Shown here: piece after piece, positions 43,078 through 53,100 of the stretch | Numbering within the stretch: position 1 is the stretch's first letter | Layout of the letters: the number at the start of each line of letters is the position of its first letter | NCBI GenBank assembly: GCA_934254585.1 | Contig: CAKQLF010000003.1 | Span: forward strand, 62,001 to 126,000 | DNA: 64,000 bases | Direction of reading: 5' to 3' | Origin: an uncultured Alphaproteobacteria bacterium | Lineage (GTDB): Bacteria; Pseudomonadota; Alphaproteobacteria; RF32; CAG-239 | Position numbers and translations under genes: made by a program | The notes under the pieces: generated by a model | The model's database searches: none | The model's input: the letters and a program-made list of their open reading frames with translations, nothing else | What the model was told of the DNA's origin: nothing

Positions 43078-45366
43078 ATGACAAAAAGAATGTTGATTGA
43101 CGATACTCAGCCGGAAGAAACCCGTGTTGTTATTGTTGATGGTAACAAGGTTGAAGATGTTGAATTTGAATCATCTTCCCGTAAACAGATTAAAGGCAAT
43201 ATTTATACAGCAAAAGTTATTCGCATAGAACCGTCACTGCAGGCCGCTTTTATTGATTATGGCGGCAATAAGCACGGTTTTTTGGCGTTTAACGAAATTC
43301 ACCCCGACTATTACAATGTTTCGGAAGAAGTGCTGAATGAGGTCAATGCCGAAGTAGATGAGATTATTAATAATAAAATACAATATTTAAAAGAGCGTGA
43401 GGCTGAAAAAGCTCGCTATAAAGCCGAAAAAGAAGCGTTAGAAGCTCAGCGTCGTCTTGAGGCGGAACAGGCTCAAGAAGTTGAAGAAGCTCAGTTGGAA
43501 CCGGCGCAAAATGTTATTCCTGAAAATGACGATTATCTGACAGATTCTCAAGTCGCGGAAAATGAAACGGATTCTTCAACAGAACAAAGTGAAGAAAGCA
43601 CCATTTCTGCCGATGTTGCTGAAATTGCCGAAAAAGACGAGAAAACATCTGAAAATTCCGCAGAAGAAAAAACAGAAGAAAACGCACCTAAAAAACGTCG
43701 TCGCTATACACGCCGTCCTCGCAAAAAAGCCGAATCTCCTAAAACTTTGGCTGATAATACGGGAATGGACGATGATTCAATTGAAGAAGATTGTGTTGAC
43801 GCCGATGAAGATGATGACACAGATGCCGAAACAAATGAATATAACTTTGAATTGCAGCGCAAACTGCTTCGCGCCCGCAAGCTGTTTCATCGTAGCACCA
43901 TTCAAGATGTGATAAAAGAAGGGCAAACACTGCTTATTCAGGTGGTTAAAGAAGAGCGCGGCAACAAAGGCGCGGCTTGCACAACATATATTTCATTGGC
44001 CGGACGTTATTGCGTTTTAATGCCTAACCGCATAAAAAGTGGCGGAGTATCTCGCAAAATTACTAATGCCAATGACCGGAAACGTCTGAAAGGTATAATT
44101 AAAGAGCTGCCGCTTAATCCGGAAATGTCTTTAATTGTGCGCACAGCAGGTGAAGACAAGACCAAAGCTGATATTGTTCGTGATTATAACTATTTGATTA
44201 GAACTTGGAATGCGATTCGCTACAGTGCATTGCGTAATCAGGCTCCGGCAATTGTTTATGAAGAGGGTAATTTAATAAAACGCGCACTGCGGGATATGTA
44301 TACCAAGGATATTGCCGAAGTTATTATTGACGGTGACGCGGCATACCAAACAGCTCGCAATTTTGTGAAAATTTTATCCCCGCATAATCTGAAACATATT
44401 AAATGCCGTAAAGCCGGTGAAGCACCTGTGTTTCAGCGTTTTCAGATTGAAGCTCAACTGGATAAATTGCATAATCCGATTGTTCAACTGGAATCTGGCG
44501 GCTATTTGGTGATTAATCCGACTGAAGCCTTGGTTTCTATTGATGTAAACTCCGGACGCGCCACCAAAGAAAAAGATATTGAAGAGACCGCGCTTAAAAC
44601 AAATTTGGAAGCGGCTGATGAAATTGCCAAACAGCTGAAAATGCGTGATTTAGCCGGTTTAGTTGTGGTCGACTTTATTGATATGTACGAACCGCAAAAT
44701 AATATTGCCGTTGAAAAACGTATGAAAGAGGCGATGAAAGACGACCGCGCCCGTATTCAAATTGCCAAGATGAGTATTTTCGGTTTACTGGAAATTTCAC
44801 GCCAACGTATGCATTCGTCTTTTATGGAGAGCAACTATGAAACTTGTCCGTATTGCCACGGTCACGGAGTTGTCAGAACAATTGAGTCCGGAGCTACATT
44901 GATTTTGCGCGCAATTGAGGGCGAGGGCGCGCGTGGTCGCGATATGAAAATAACGGTTACTGTTCCATCGGAAATAGCGGCATATTTATTGAATCAAAAG
45001 CGTAAACAGCTTTCTGCGTTAGAAGATCAATACAAAATATGTGTGATTATTGCCGGTGACGGAACAATGAAAGATGTTGCAGACTTCAAAATAGAGCGCG
45101 AAAAATTGCCGAATCCGTCGATTTGTAAAGAGGCTGCCGCCACTTGTTATGAAGAAGAAAACATAGAACTTAGTGAAGAACCGGAAACAGTCGAAACACC
45201 TGCGGAAAGTGAAACAGAAAATCGTCGTTTTCGTAAAGGTGGTCGAAGCCGTCGTTTTAGATGTGACAGACGAGGAGCTGACAGAGAAAATAAAACAACA
45301 GTAGTTCAACCGGTTGAAGAACCGAAACCGGAGAAAAAATCGTGGTGGAAAAAACTAATCGGCTGA
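43078..45366 (+). CDS. rne: Ribonuclease E/G
   Basis: A 762-aa endoribonuclease of mRNA decay and rRNA maturation. The S1 domain begins KGNIYTAKVIRIEPSLQAAFIDYG and is split by an insertion of about 160 residues rich in Glu, Lys and Asp (residues about 100-270), as is common in alphaproteobacteria. The DNase I-like catalytic part has VSIDVNSGR and VVVDFIDM with the metal-binding Asp residues, and the zinc link is ETCPYCHGHG. The C-terminus is short and ends in KKSWWKKLIG, with no large degradosome scaffold. Its last 25 bases overlap the M48 gene. Confidence 0.96.
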   Translation: MTKRMLIDDTQPEETRVVIVDGNKVEDVEFESSSRKQIKGNIYTAKVIRIEPSLQAAFIDYGGNKHGFLAFNEIHPDYYNVSEEVLNEVNAEVDEIINNKIQYLKEREAEKARYKAEKEALEAQRRLEAEQAQEVEEAQLEPAQNVIPENDDYLTDSQVAENETDSSTEQSEESTISADVAEIAEKDEKTSENSAEEKTEENAPKKRRRYTRRPRKKAESPKTLADNTGMDDDSIEEDCVDADEDDDTDAETNEYNFELQRKLLRARKLFHRSTIQDVIKEGQTLLIQVVKEERGNKGAACTTYISLAGRYCVLMPNRIKSGGVSRKITNANDRKRLKGIIKELPLNPEMSLIVRTAGEDKTKADIVRDYNYLIRTWNAIRYSALRNQAPAIVYEEGNLIKRALRDMYTKDIAEVIIDGDAAYQTARNFVKILSPHNLKHIKCRKAGEAPVFQRFQIEAQLDKLHNPIVQLESGGYLVINPTEALVSIDVNSGRATKEKDIEETALKTNLEAADEIAKQLKMRDLAGLVVVDFIDMYEPQNNIAVEKRMKEAMKDDRARIQIAKMSIFGLLEISRQRMHSSFMESNYETCPYCHGHGVVRTIESGATLILRAIEGEGARGRDMKITVTVPSEIAAYLLNQKRKQLSALEDQYKICVIIAGDGTMKDVADFKIEREKLPNPSICKEAAATCYEEENIELSEEPETVETPAESETENRRFRKGGRSRRFRCDRRGADRENKTTVVQPVEEPKPEKKSWWKKLIG

Positions 45367-46703
45367 TTAAACTGTTCTGCAGTATTGTGTTGTGCGTGAG
45401 TGTGTTTGTTTATTCGCAAACCGCTCAGGCACAGGCTCTTTCGCTGATTTCCGATATTGAAACCGAGAACTATTTGGCTAAGGTTGTGCAGCCTCTATTT
45501 AAGGCCGCTGATGTAAATTTTAACCCCAATAACATTTATATTGTTAATGATAATTCGCTGAACGCATTTGTGAGCGATGGCAATTATTTGTTTGTGAATA
45601 CCGGTACTTTGCTGAATATTGATGATACAAACGAATTAGCCGGAATTTTGGCACACGAAACAGGTCACATTTTGGGTGGACATATTGTTCGGCAAAAGTT
45701 GAAAATGGAAAAAATGCAATATGTAATGATGGGGTCGATGTTGGCCGCCGGAGCTGCCGCTGTTTCCACAGGACGCGGCGATGCGGCTATGGCGGTTATT
45801 TTAGGTTCGCAGAGTTCGGCCTTAAACAGTATGTTGAACTATCAAGTAGAAGAAGAGCGAAGCGCAGATGAAAGCGCAATCAAGCTGTTAGCAAAAACAA
45901 AGCAATCGACAGCCGGTTTAAAGCGTTTTATGCGAAAAATTAAGCAAAAAAATTCGCTGAGCGGTATTGAGGAGAGTGATTATTTTCGCACTCACCCAAT
46001 GACCACCGAACGTATAAGCCATTTCAACGAAGCCGCTAAAAACAATAATTTCAGCGCGGAAAGTTCGCTAGACACCAATTTGGCAATGATTAAAGCCAAA
46101 TTGGCGGCTTTTATGCTCGATACGGCAAAAGTGCAACGACTTTATCCCAAAAATAAAAACGATATGCCGGCGCGATATGCACACGCTATTTTAGATTTCA
46201 GAGCCGGAAAAGTGACAGATTCTCTTCGGCAAATAAACAATATGCTGCAAGAACGTCCAAACAACCCGTATTTTTATGATTTGAAAGGTCAGTTTTTGTT
46301 TGAAAGCGGTCAAGTGTCGGCCAGTATAGAGGCTTATAAACAAGCCTTGAAATTGTTGCCGGATTCGGCTTTGCTGAAAATCAGCTTAGCCCACGCCGTT
46401 TTAGAAAATTCTCCCGATAAGTCGCAAGCGCATTATGCCGCAGATTTGCTTCAGCAGTCAATCATTGATATGCCTTCAGCAATGGGGTGGCAACTTTTGG
46501 CTCGAGCATATAATCTTCAAAGCGAAGATGTTTTATCTTATTATGCGGCGGCTGAATTTAATTATGCTATCGGTAATCTTGAGGGAGCGCAAAAGCAAGT
46601 GAAGCGTGCTGAAAACGCTAATCCTTCTTCAAGCGTTTCACTAAAGTTAAAAGATTTAGCCGAACGTATAAAAGTGGAACTTAAAGAAAAGGCAAGATAC
46701 TAA
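45342..46703 (+). CDS. M48 family metalloprotease with TPR-like C-terminus (BepA-like)
   Basis: About 453 aa with a signal peptide (FCSIVLCVSVFVYSQTAQA). The zinc motif HETGH lies in GILAHETGHILGGH, and the third ligand is in EEERSADESA. The C-terminal 190 residues form TPR-like helical repeats. This fits periplasmic BepA/YfgC-type proteases, which help outer-membrane protein and LPS-transporter assembly. A GTG start at 45342 inside the RNase E/G gene is used; a second GTG follows at 45345. The overlap suggests coupled translation. Confidence 0.92.
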   Translation: MVEKTNRLIKLFCSIVLCVSVFVYSQTAQAQALSLISDIETENYLAKVVQPLFKAADVNFNPNNIYIVNDNSLNAFVSDGNYLFVNTGTLLNIDDTNELAGILAHETGHILGGHIVRQKLKMEKMQYVMMGSMLAAGAAAVSTGRGDAAMAVILGSQSSALNSMLNYQVEEERSADESAIKLLAKTKQSTAGLKRFMRKIKQKNSLSGIEESDYFRTHPMTTERISHFNEAAKNNNFSAESSLDTNLAMIKAKLAAFMLDTAKVQRLYPKNKNDMPARYAHAILDFRAGKVTDSLRQINNMLQERPNNPYFYDLKGQFLFESGQVSASIEAYKQALKLLPDSALLKISLAHAVLENSPDKSQAHYAADLLQQSIIDMPSAMGWQLLARAYNLQSEDVLSYYAAAEFNYAIGNLEGAQKQVKRAENANPSSSVSLKLKDLAERIKVELKEKARY

Positions 46704-46739
46704 ACATATTATACGCCGAAGTTATAAATTTGGCATAAT

Positions 46740-47010
46740 CCTCGTCGGCAAGACAATAGGGCTTGCAAAAATAACTTTACATTTGATTGGAGCTTAGCTA
46801 AAGTAAATATCAGACGGGCAATAGCCGGTCTAGGGCGTAGTAACCCTTTACAAGAGCAGTCGTTGAGCATAAACGACTAAAATTTTTTATGCCGATTTTC
46901 GCTTGAGCGGATGTCGGCTAAATAAGGCTATGAGCTGAATAAGTCGAGCCGTTTGCTTTTGTACGGTTTACTAACATCCGCCCGCTTTTTTTACAGCGGG
47001 TTTTGTTTTA
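46740..47010 (+). ncRNA. Possible structured RNA or attenuator before a prepilin-like gene
   Basis: A 330-bp gap has several hairpins: GCAAG/CTTGC (about 46749-46767), AGACGGGC/GCCGGTCT (about 46812-46830), AGTCGTT/AACGACT (about 46858-46879), GCCGA/TCGGC around CGCT/AGCG (about 46892-46919) and a long-range GCGGATGT/ACATCCGC pairing (about 46907-46982). It ends in an intrinsic terminator, only 31 bases before the gene start. It may be a small RNA or a riboswitch-like attenuator of the prepilin gene. I could not match it to tmRNA, RNase P or 6S RNA. Confidence 0.35.
46981..47010 (+). terminator. Intrinsic terminator upstream of the prepilin-like gene
   Basis: CCCGCT/AGCGGG stem with an 8-base loop, then TTTTGTTTT. 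It ends 31 bases before the ATG at 47041, so some read-through or an internal promoter is needed to express the gene. Confidence 0.75.
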
Positions 47011-47040
47011 TGTGCAATAAAATTAAACGGAGTTAGAAAT

Positions 47041-47691
47041 ATGTATAAAAACTTGGAAAAAGGCCGCTCTATGATTGAGATGCTAGGTGTGTTGGCAATT
47101 ATTGGAGTGTTATCAGTCGGTGGTATATCTGGTTATTCCAGAGCAATGGAAAAGTTTAAAATCAATAAATTAGTTGGAGAATATAGCAATGTTGTTTTTC
47201 AGCTATTGGAATATAAAGATAATCTTTTACGCTCAAACCCTAAAAATCAGGTTTTTATCGCTGATATAATGGCTGCGATGAATATTGTTCCCGGTAGTTG
47301 GGTTAAAAGGGATAGGGTATTTTATAGCGATTCTCAGGGAAATTATGTGGCTGTATATCTTTTGGGCGGTAGTAATCTCATATCTTTTGATATGTATTTA
47401 GGTGGAACTTCAAAAAATGAAAACGGTATATGGGTAAGCACTGGTTTTTCGGAAAAGCTGTGTACTGAACTGTTACATAACATTGCTTTGCCTCTTAGTT
47501 CAGAACTATTCCGAGTTACTGTGGCAAATTCAGTAAATAATTGGGGCAGATGGAACACACGTTATGGAGCCAAATATTGCGGTACGGCGGAACGAAAATG
47601 TATAGCAACTGCGACACTGTCTGACTTTCAGGAAATGTGCAAATTATGTGAGGGCTTAGAGGGGCAGTGTAATATCGGTATAAGATTTTAA
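47041..47691 (+). CDS. Prepilin-like protein, 216 aa
   Basis: The leader MYKNLEK is followed by GRSMIEMLGVLAIIGVLSVG and then GGISGYSRAMEKFKINKL. This is the only plus-strand member of the five. The mature domain is related to that of the 32814 gene (similar residues around VVFQLLEYKDN and a Cys-rich end, MCKLCEGLEGQCNIGIRF), so those two form a subfamily. GGAG lies 7-10 bases upstream of the ATG. The upstream terminator-ended structured leader suggests regulated expression. Confidence 0.85.
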   Translation: MYKNLEKGRSMIEMLGVLAIIGVLSVGGISGYSRAMEKFKINKLVGEYSNVVFQLLEYKDNLLRSNPKNQVFIADIMAAMNIVPGSWVKRDRVFYSDSQGNYVAVYLLGGSNLISFDMYLGGTSKNENGIWVSTGFSEKLCTELLHNIALPLSSELFRVTVANSVNNWGRWNTRYGAKYCGTAERKCIATATLSDFQEMCKLCEGLEGQCNIGIRF

Positions 47692-47731
47692 GACCGGAAA
47701 TGTGATAGAAGCAAAATATCAGAGGATTAAT

Positions 47732-47767
47732 AAAAAAAACTCGTTTTCAGATCAAACGAGTTTTTTT
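47732..47767. terminator. Bidirectional terminator
   Basis: AAAAAACTCGTTT and AAACGAGTTTTTT mirror around TCAGATC, between the convergent prepilin and endonuclease IV genes. Confidence 0.9.
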
Positions 47768-47771
47768 CCGA

Positions 47772-48602
47772 TTATTGGAAGTTATTTCTTAAAAAGTTAA
47801 TTTCTTCGGCATAACCAGCTAAATCATTTGGCGTTTCCAAAATAAAAGGTAATTTTTTAAGTTCGCGATGGTTTATAAAGTTTACGAGAGCTTTTTCACC
47901 GATTAAACCTTTACCAATTTGCGCGTGCCGGTCTTTGTTTGATTTTAAGGGCATCAAGCTGTCATTCAAGTGTACGGCTTTTAAATTTTCCAAGCCAAGA
48001 GTTTTATCAAAATGAGATAAAACTCCGTCTAAATCATTCACTAAATCATAGCCGGCAGCAAAAACGTGACAAGTGTCAAGGCAGATACCAAGTTTGTTTT
48101 TCAGTTTAACACCGGAGCAAATCTCGGCCAATTCTTCAAAAGAACTTCCAATTTCCGAGCCTTTTCCGGACATTGTTTCCAATAGAACAATTGTGTTTTG
48201 TTCCGGCGTTAAAATCCGGTTAAGCAAGTCGATAATCATAGATATACCAACGCTAACACCTTGTCCAACGTGCGAACCGGGGTGAAAATTATAGTAGTTA
48301 TGCGGAATATATTCCATACGTTTCAAATCGTCGGCAAAAACCATTTCGGCAAATTCGCGGGTCTGCTGATTATTGGAACAAGGGTTAAGAGTGTAGGGGG
48401 CGTGAGCAACTATTGGCGCAAAGCTGTGTTCTTTTGCCAACTGACGCAACTTTGCCGCGTCGACGGCGTCAATTTCTTTAGCCTTACCGCCTTGCGGATT
48501 GCGGGTAAAAAACTGGAAAGTATCAGCCTTAATGGACAAGGCCTCTTTGCCGATATGCTCAAACCCTTTGGAAATGGATAAATGACAACCGATATGCAGC
48601 AT
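47772..48602 (-). CDS. nfo: Endonuclease IV
   Basis: A 276-aa zinc-dependent AP endonuclease for base-excision repair. The TIM-barrel family motifs are present: IGCHLSISKGFEH, VAHAPYTLNPCS, YYNFHPGSHVGQG, VLLETMSGKGSE, GICLDTCHVFAAGYDL, HLNDSLMPLKSNKDRHAQIGKG and FILETPND. The three-metal ligands (His, Glu, Asp) all appear intact. It is downstream of the nfeD gene (8 bp), so it is probably in one operon with it. The length is typical of bacterial enzymes. Confidence 0.97.
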   Translation of the reverse strand: MLHIGCHLSISKGFEHIGKEALSIKADTFQFFTRNPQGGKAKEIDAVDAAKLRQLAKEHSFAPIVAHAPYTLNPCSNNQQTREFAEMVFADDLKRMEYIPHNYYNFHPGSHVGQGVSVGISMIIDLLNRILTPEQNTIVLLETMSGKGSEIGSSFEELAEICSGVKLKNKLGICLDTCHVFAAGYDLVNDLDGVLSHFDKTLGLENLKAVHLNDSLMPLKSNKDRHAQIGKGLIGEKALVNFINHRELKKLPFILETPNDLAGYAEEINFLRNNFQ

Positions 48603-48610
48603 ATTTTTGC

Positions 48611-49054
48611 CTATTCAATTATTAAAATCAAGCTATCTTTAACCCCAACAACTTTTGCCGTATCCCCTTTTTTGAAAGGCTTTTGGCACGAAGCCAACCA
48701 ATAGGTGTCGCCAATTTTCACTTTCGTGCGGTTATCGGCGGCATCTTCGGATATGGTAACCAATTGTCCAACAAACTGTTCTGCCGTGTTGTTCAAATTG
48801 CGGTATTCGCTCGGAACTTTTACGCGGTTAAAAATATTGCGGTAGACAACAACGCCGATAACGGCAAATATACCGGAGGCAATGGCAAAAATGATTAACT
48901 GCGTGGTGAAAACCATCGGGATAAAATAGATGGCAATACCTACCACAAATGCGGCTAAACCAAACCAAATTAAATATACTCCTGGGACAATCAATTCCAA
49001 CAAAGAAAGTGCCAATCCGGCGATTATCCAGTTAACTATCGGAGAATTAAACAT
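48611..49054 (-). CDS. NfeD family membrane protein
   Basis: A 147-aa protein with three or four hydrophobic helices (WIIAGLALSLLELIVPGVYLIW; FGLAAFVVGIAIYFI; LIIFAIASGIFAVIGVVVY) and a C-terminal OB-fold domain (VGQLVTISEDAADNRTKVKIGD). Short NfeD proteins partner with SPFH proteins at membrane microdomains. The SPFH gene lies 6 bp upstream on the same strand, the standard arrangement. No protease domain is fused, so this is the short NfeD form. Confidence 0.9.
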   Translation of the reverse strand: MFNSPIVNWIIAGLALSLLELIVPGVYLIWFGLAAFVVGIAIYFIPMVFTTQLIIFAIASGIFAVIGVVVYRNIFNRVKVPSEYRNLNNTAEQFVGQLVTISEDAADNRTKVKIGDTYWLASCQKPFKKGDTAKVVGVKDSLILIIE

Positions 49055-49060
49055 CGTAAC

Positions 49061-49999
49061 CTACTCCTTTGCGGTTGTTTTTTTAGACGTTTGTTTGCCG
49101 TTCATCACATCTTTAACCAGTTCTGAAATTCCGGCAACAGTTCCCATCACTTGTGTGGTGTCAACCGGCAACATTAGCAATTTTTCGTTAGGCGAGGTGA
49201 CAATACCCTGTAAAGCATTAATATATTGTTGTCCCAAAAAGTAAGAAAGAGCCTTAGGGTCGCCGCTGGCAATGGCTTCCGAAATAAGCTTTGTGGCCAT
49301 AGCCTCTGCCGCCGCCGAACGCTCACGAGCCTCTGCCTCACGGAAAGCGGCCTCTTTTTTACCTTCTGCATCCAGAATAACCGATTGTTTAGAACCTTCT
49401 GCCTGTAAAATTTCCGCTTGACGCAAGCCTTCTGCCTCCAAAATATTGGCGCGTTTTTCTCGTTCGGCTTTCATTTGGCGAGCCATTGCATCAATCAAAT
49501 CTTTAGGAGGAGTAATATCCTTAATTTCTACACGGGTGACCTTCACTCCCCAAGGGATAGTTGCTTCATCAACCACGGATAACAGCTTCTGATTAATAAT
49601 ATTGCGTTGCGAAAGCAGTTCATCGATTTCCATACTACCGATAACCGTACGAATGTTTGTCATAACCAAATTCATAATGGCGTAGTCCAAATCTTCTACT
49701 TGATACGCGGCTTTTGTTGCATCTTGAATTTGATAGAACAGCACTCCGTTAACGGTAACCATAGCATTGTCTTTGGTGATAACTTCTTGTGAAGACACTT
49801 CCAAAACCTGCTCTTTACGATTAATTTTTGCACCGATTGTTTCCAAAACCGGAATTAAAAGGTGAAATCCCGGATGTAGCGAGCGGGTAAAACGTCCAAA
49901 ATTTTCTACCGTATATTCATAACCTTGGCGAACAATAACCACTGATTTCGTTAAGATAACAAAAACCAAGACAATTAAAACAATAGCTAAAGTTTCCAT
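49061..49999 (-). CDS. SPFH/Band 7 family protein (QmcA-like)
   Basis: A 312-aa membrane-anchored protein. It starts with one hydrophobic helix (METLAIVLIVLVFVILTKSVV), followed by the SPFH domain (VRQGYEYTVENFGRFTRSLHPG; GVLFYQIQDATKAAYQVED) and a Glu/Ala-rich coiled coil (REKRANILEAEGLRQAEI). QmcA/HflK-like proteins form large ring assemblies in the inner membrane and can control proteases such as FtsH. Length and order (SPFH gene then nfeD) match the family. A GAGAG ribosome binding site lies just upstream of the ATG. Confidence 0.93.
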   Translation of the reverse strand: METLAIVLIVLVFVILTKSVVIVRQGYEYTVENFGRFTRSLHPGFHLLIPVLETIGAKINRKEQVLEVSSQEVITKDNAMVTVNGVLFYQIQDATKAAYQVEDLDYAIMNLVMTNIRTVIGSMEIDELLSQRNIINQKLLSVVDEATIPWGVKVTRVEIKDITPPKDLIDAMARQMKAEREKRANILEAEGLRQAEILQAEGSKQSVILDAEGKKEAAFREAEARERSAAAEAMATKLISEAIASGDPKALSYFLGQQYINALQGIVTSPNEKLLMLPVDTTQVMGTVAGISELVKDVMNGKQTSKKTTAKE

Positions 50000-50141
50000 A
50001 ATTCTCTCCTTCTATAAATAATAACAATGATATCAGTTTAGAGAGGTTTAATTTTATTTGCAATAAAAAAACGAGTATTAATAAAAAAACAGTACGCCAA
50101 AATTAATTCTGACGCACTGTTATAAGGATAAAATAATCGGT

Positions 50142-53100
50142 TTAGCGTTCGCCTCTGCCCTGAAACTGTCGGCTAAGCTTGTCATAGGAGTCTTTCAGCG
50201 CGCCGCGGGCCTCTGATTTAGACACACCTTTTTCCATCATTTCCGAAGTTGATAACTTGGTTGAATTTCCCTCGGCATCTTTTACTTCTAATTGACGTTC
50301 GCCGCTGCTCATTTTGGTATAAGTAACAGAGTTTCCGTCAGCACCGGTGGTTGTAACAATTTTGTCTTTTTTACCATCGCCATCAACATCTGTATGAACC
50401 GTGGTTTTAAACGAACCCTGTCTGTCTCCGTCTTTATAATATGTTGTTTGTTGTTTCAGAGTTTTTTTATCTCCTTCATACTCCGTAATTTTTTGGGAGT
50501 TTGATTTGTGACCGATTTTGGTTTCAGAAACTGTTTTATTGCCATCTTCATCGGTAATAGTCAGTTTAGAGCTTTTTTGCATTTGCTGTGATTTTTCAAA
50601 TTCACGAACGGCAGCAATTTTATTTTCGGCTTCAACTTCGCCGTTCAAGCCTTTCAATTTATCAATGCGGCCTTGAATTTTATATTTGTGTGTTTCCACA
50701 GCGTTTTCTTCGGCTTTTCCCATTGAGGCAAGAGTAAAGCCTCCTTTGGTTTCTGCTGCATTTTCTTGAGATTGCATATCAGATGAAGAAGATTGTCCCG
50801 CGCCTGCGCCGTGCGAATGTGTATTTCTTTGAGAATGTTCGGCAATCCAAGTTTTTAGGTTGTGCACTCTGGATTCACGGTCATTTGCCCATTCTTGAAT
50901 TTGTGTTTTTTGTTCATCGCTGAGTTGATGTTGATTAACCAAATTTGCCAATTCGTGCTGACGATAGAAATGATGATCATCTTTTTCGATTACCCCCATT
51001 TCTCTTAGCATTTCATTGGCGTTTTTAGCGTCAATACCAAAGGAATCCAAGCGTTTAGCGGCACTGTCATTGTTGTTCCACAATTCAGCGGCAGACGAAC
51101 TCTGTATTGTCGCGGAATTTTCCGTCGTAGCGTCGTTTACGTTGTGGTCATTATTTTCCGTGGTGTCGGAAGCCGACGTATTGGTGGAGTCTAAATATTC
51201 GGCTGTTGCGGCGGCGACTAAACCGACTGTTGCACCGGAAATTGTCGCAATTGCCGCTGTTTTCGGATTTGATTTGCGGGCTAATTCGGCGTTTTTGAAT
51301 GCTTCCTCAGCTTGGTCTTTATTAATATTGGGAGCAATTTGTTTTACCATAGCCATAAACTGCTCCGGCTTTTCAATTTGTTCAAGTTGTTTTATAACAT
51401 CTTTAGAAACGGTGGCTCCGTTTTGTTCTAAAATATTTTTCAAGTTGTTGCGAGCAGTCCTTAAATTATAACTTTCAGACAAGAATTTCACGGTACCGAT
51501 ACCCAAAGAAGATAGCATAGTTGCGGCGCGTCTTGGCGAAGATATAATTTTTTCAAAACCGGCTTTTACGGCTCCGCCAAAAGTGTCGATGTGTTGAGAG
51601 GCCTCGGTGGCAACGCTTGCCGCATTTTCGGCGGTGTGTCCCAAAGTCTTACCGACCAAGCCGAGATTCATATTTTCTAAACCGCTGCTAAGAGAAAAAT
51701 ATCCGGAAATTGCAGTTGAAGCCACCTGTCCAATCAGGTTTAAGGCTTCGGTACGGTTTTCTTTTTGGCCTAAGTATTTGATAAACCCGACAAAGTTATT
51801 CATAGAACCTTTAAGGTCTTTGACGCTGAAGCTATCTAATCCTTGTTTAGCGCGATATTGTTGATAAGCTTTACGAATGGTCTTTGCCGTTCTGAAAGCA
51901 GAATAAGCGGTTAAGCCGACCGGACCTAAAGTTGCGCCGATTATGGCGGTTCTGGCAAAGTTTAAGCCGATTGTTTTGGCCATATTCACGCCTTTGTATA
52001 ACTTTGGATGTTTTTCGGCAAAGTCGTTGTTAAGTTTTTCAACAGCCTTGGAAATTTGCGGCGCGTTCATCAGACGGGCGCGGCGACATTCTTTGGTGGT
52101 TTGTCGGTTAATCATCACGGCGTTAGCCAAAGTTGCGGCGTTTTTCAGAAATTCTTTATTAGTGTACGGACCATTGAAGTCCGGAAATTTCTCTAAATGT
52201 TTAGTTAAGTGTTTTTCAAACTCTTCTTTTAATTTTTTATCACTGTCTGAGAGAGCAATACCTTTCTCGGCATTCTGTAAAATATCATTCAAATTTTGCT
52301 GATTAATTTTATTTTTGGCGCAAAACTCAGCCAAAGCCTCCTGTTTGAGGTATTCGGCATTAATCAGAACTTTATATTCGGCGGCGGCGTTTGCTAAAGC
52401 CTGTTCGCAAATTTCTTTGCCGTTGTCATCAGGAGCCTTGGTGCTCAAATCATAAATAGTTGTTTTTTGCAAGGTTAAAAGAAGTTCTTTTTTGTCTTCA
52501 GGTGACAAACCGTCAATAATCGGTTTTAAAGTTGGCATAATCGTCTGCGGACTAACCTGCTGCGCCACACCTATCCATTGTTGTACGTTTTGCTGTTGAA
52601 TTTCCGGAGTCAACTCCGAAACATTCTCTAACCCGTTGAGTTGGTCATATTTTTTTAATTTTTCCTCAGTGCTGTTAAGCAGTTTTTGATTGCGCTGTTG
52701 TGTGTTTTTATCAGGGTTTGATTGATTGCTGATTTCCAAATAATCCTTGATGGCGACAGCGTTTTCTTCGTCAATATATTGAGGTTCAACGTTTGCCAAA
52801 ATAGCTTCTACTTGTTTTTCAACATTTGAAACAAATGCTTGTTCTTGGGGTTGTAAATTTTCTTTGTTTTTCAGAGCAGAATATTGTCTGTAGACGTTGT
52901 AAGACGGTTGGTTGATAATTTCTATATCTTTACGAAATTGTGAAGCCAGATTGTCGGGGTGAGAATTTTCAATGGTGTTTGTTCCGTCTTGTTCAATTTT
53001 ATTTTTTTGTTCTTGAGCTTTGTGCAAAATCTTTTCAGCCATATCATTATTGCCGTAATTTTGAGCAAAAGCAATAATGTTGTCCAAATTGTCGGCATCG

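Noticed and set aside
46740..47010. tmRNA, RNase P or 6S RNA as identity of the structured region
   Set aside because: I see no tRNA-like arms or tag frame, no conserved RNase P core, and no clear 6S central bubble.
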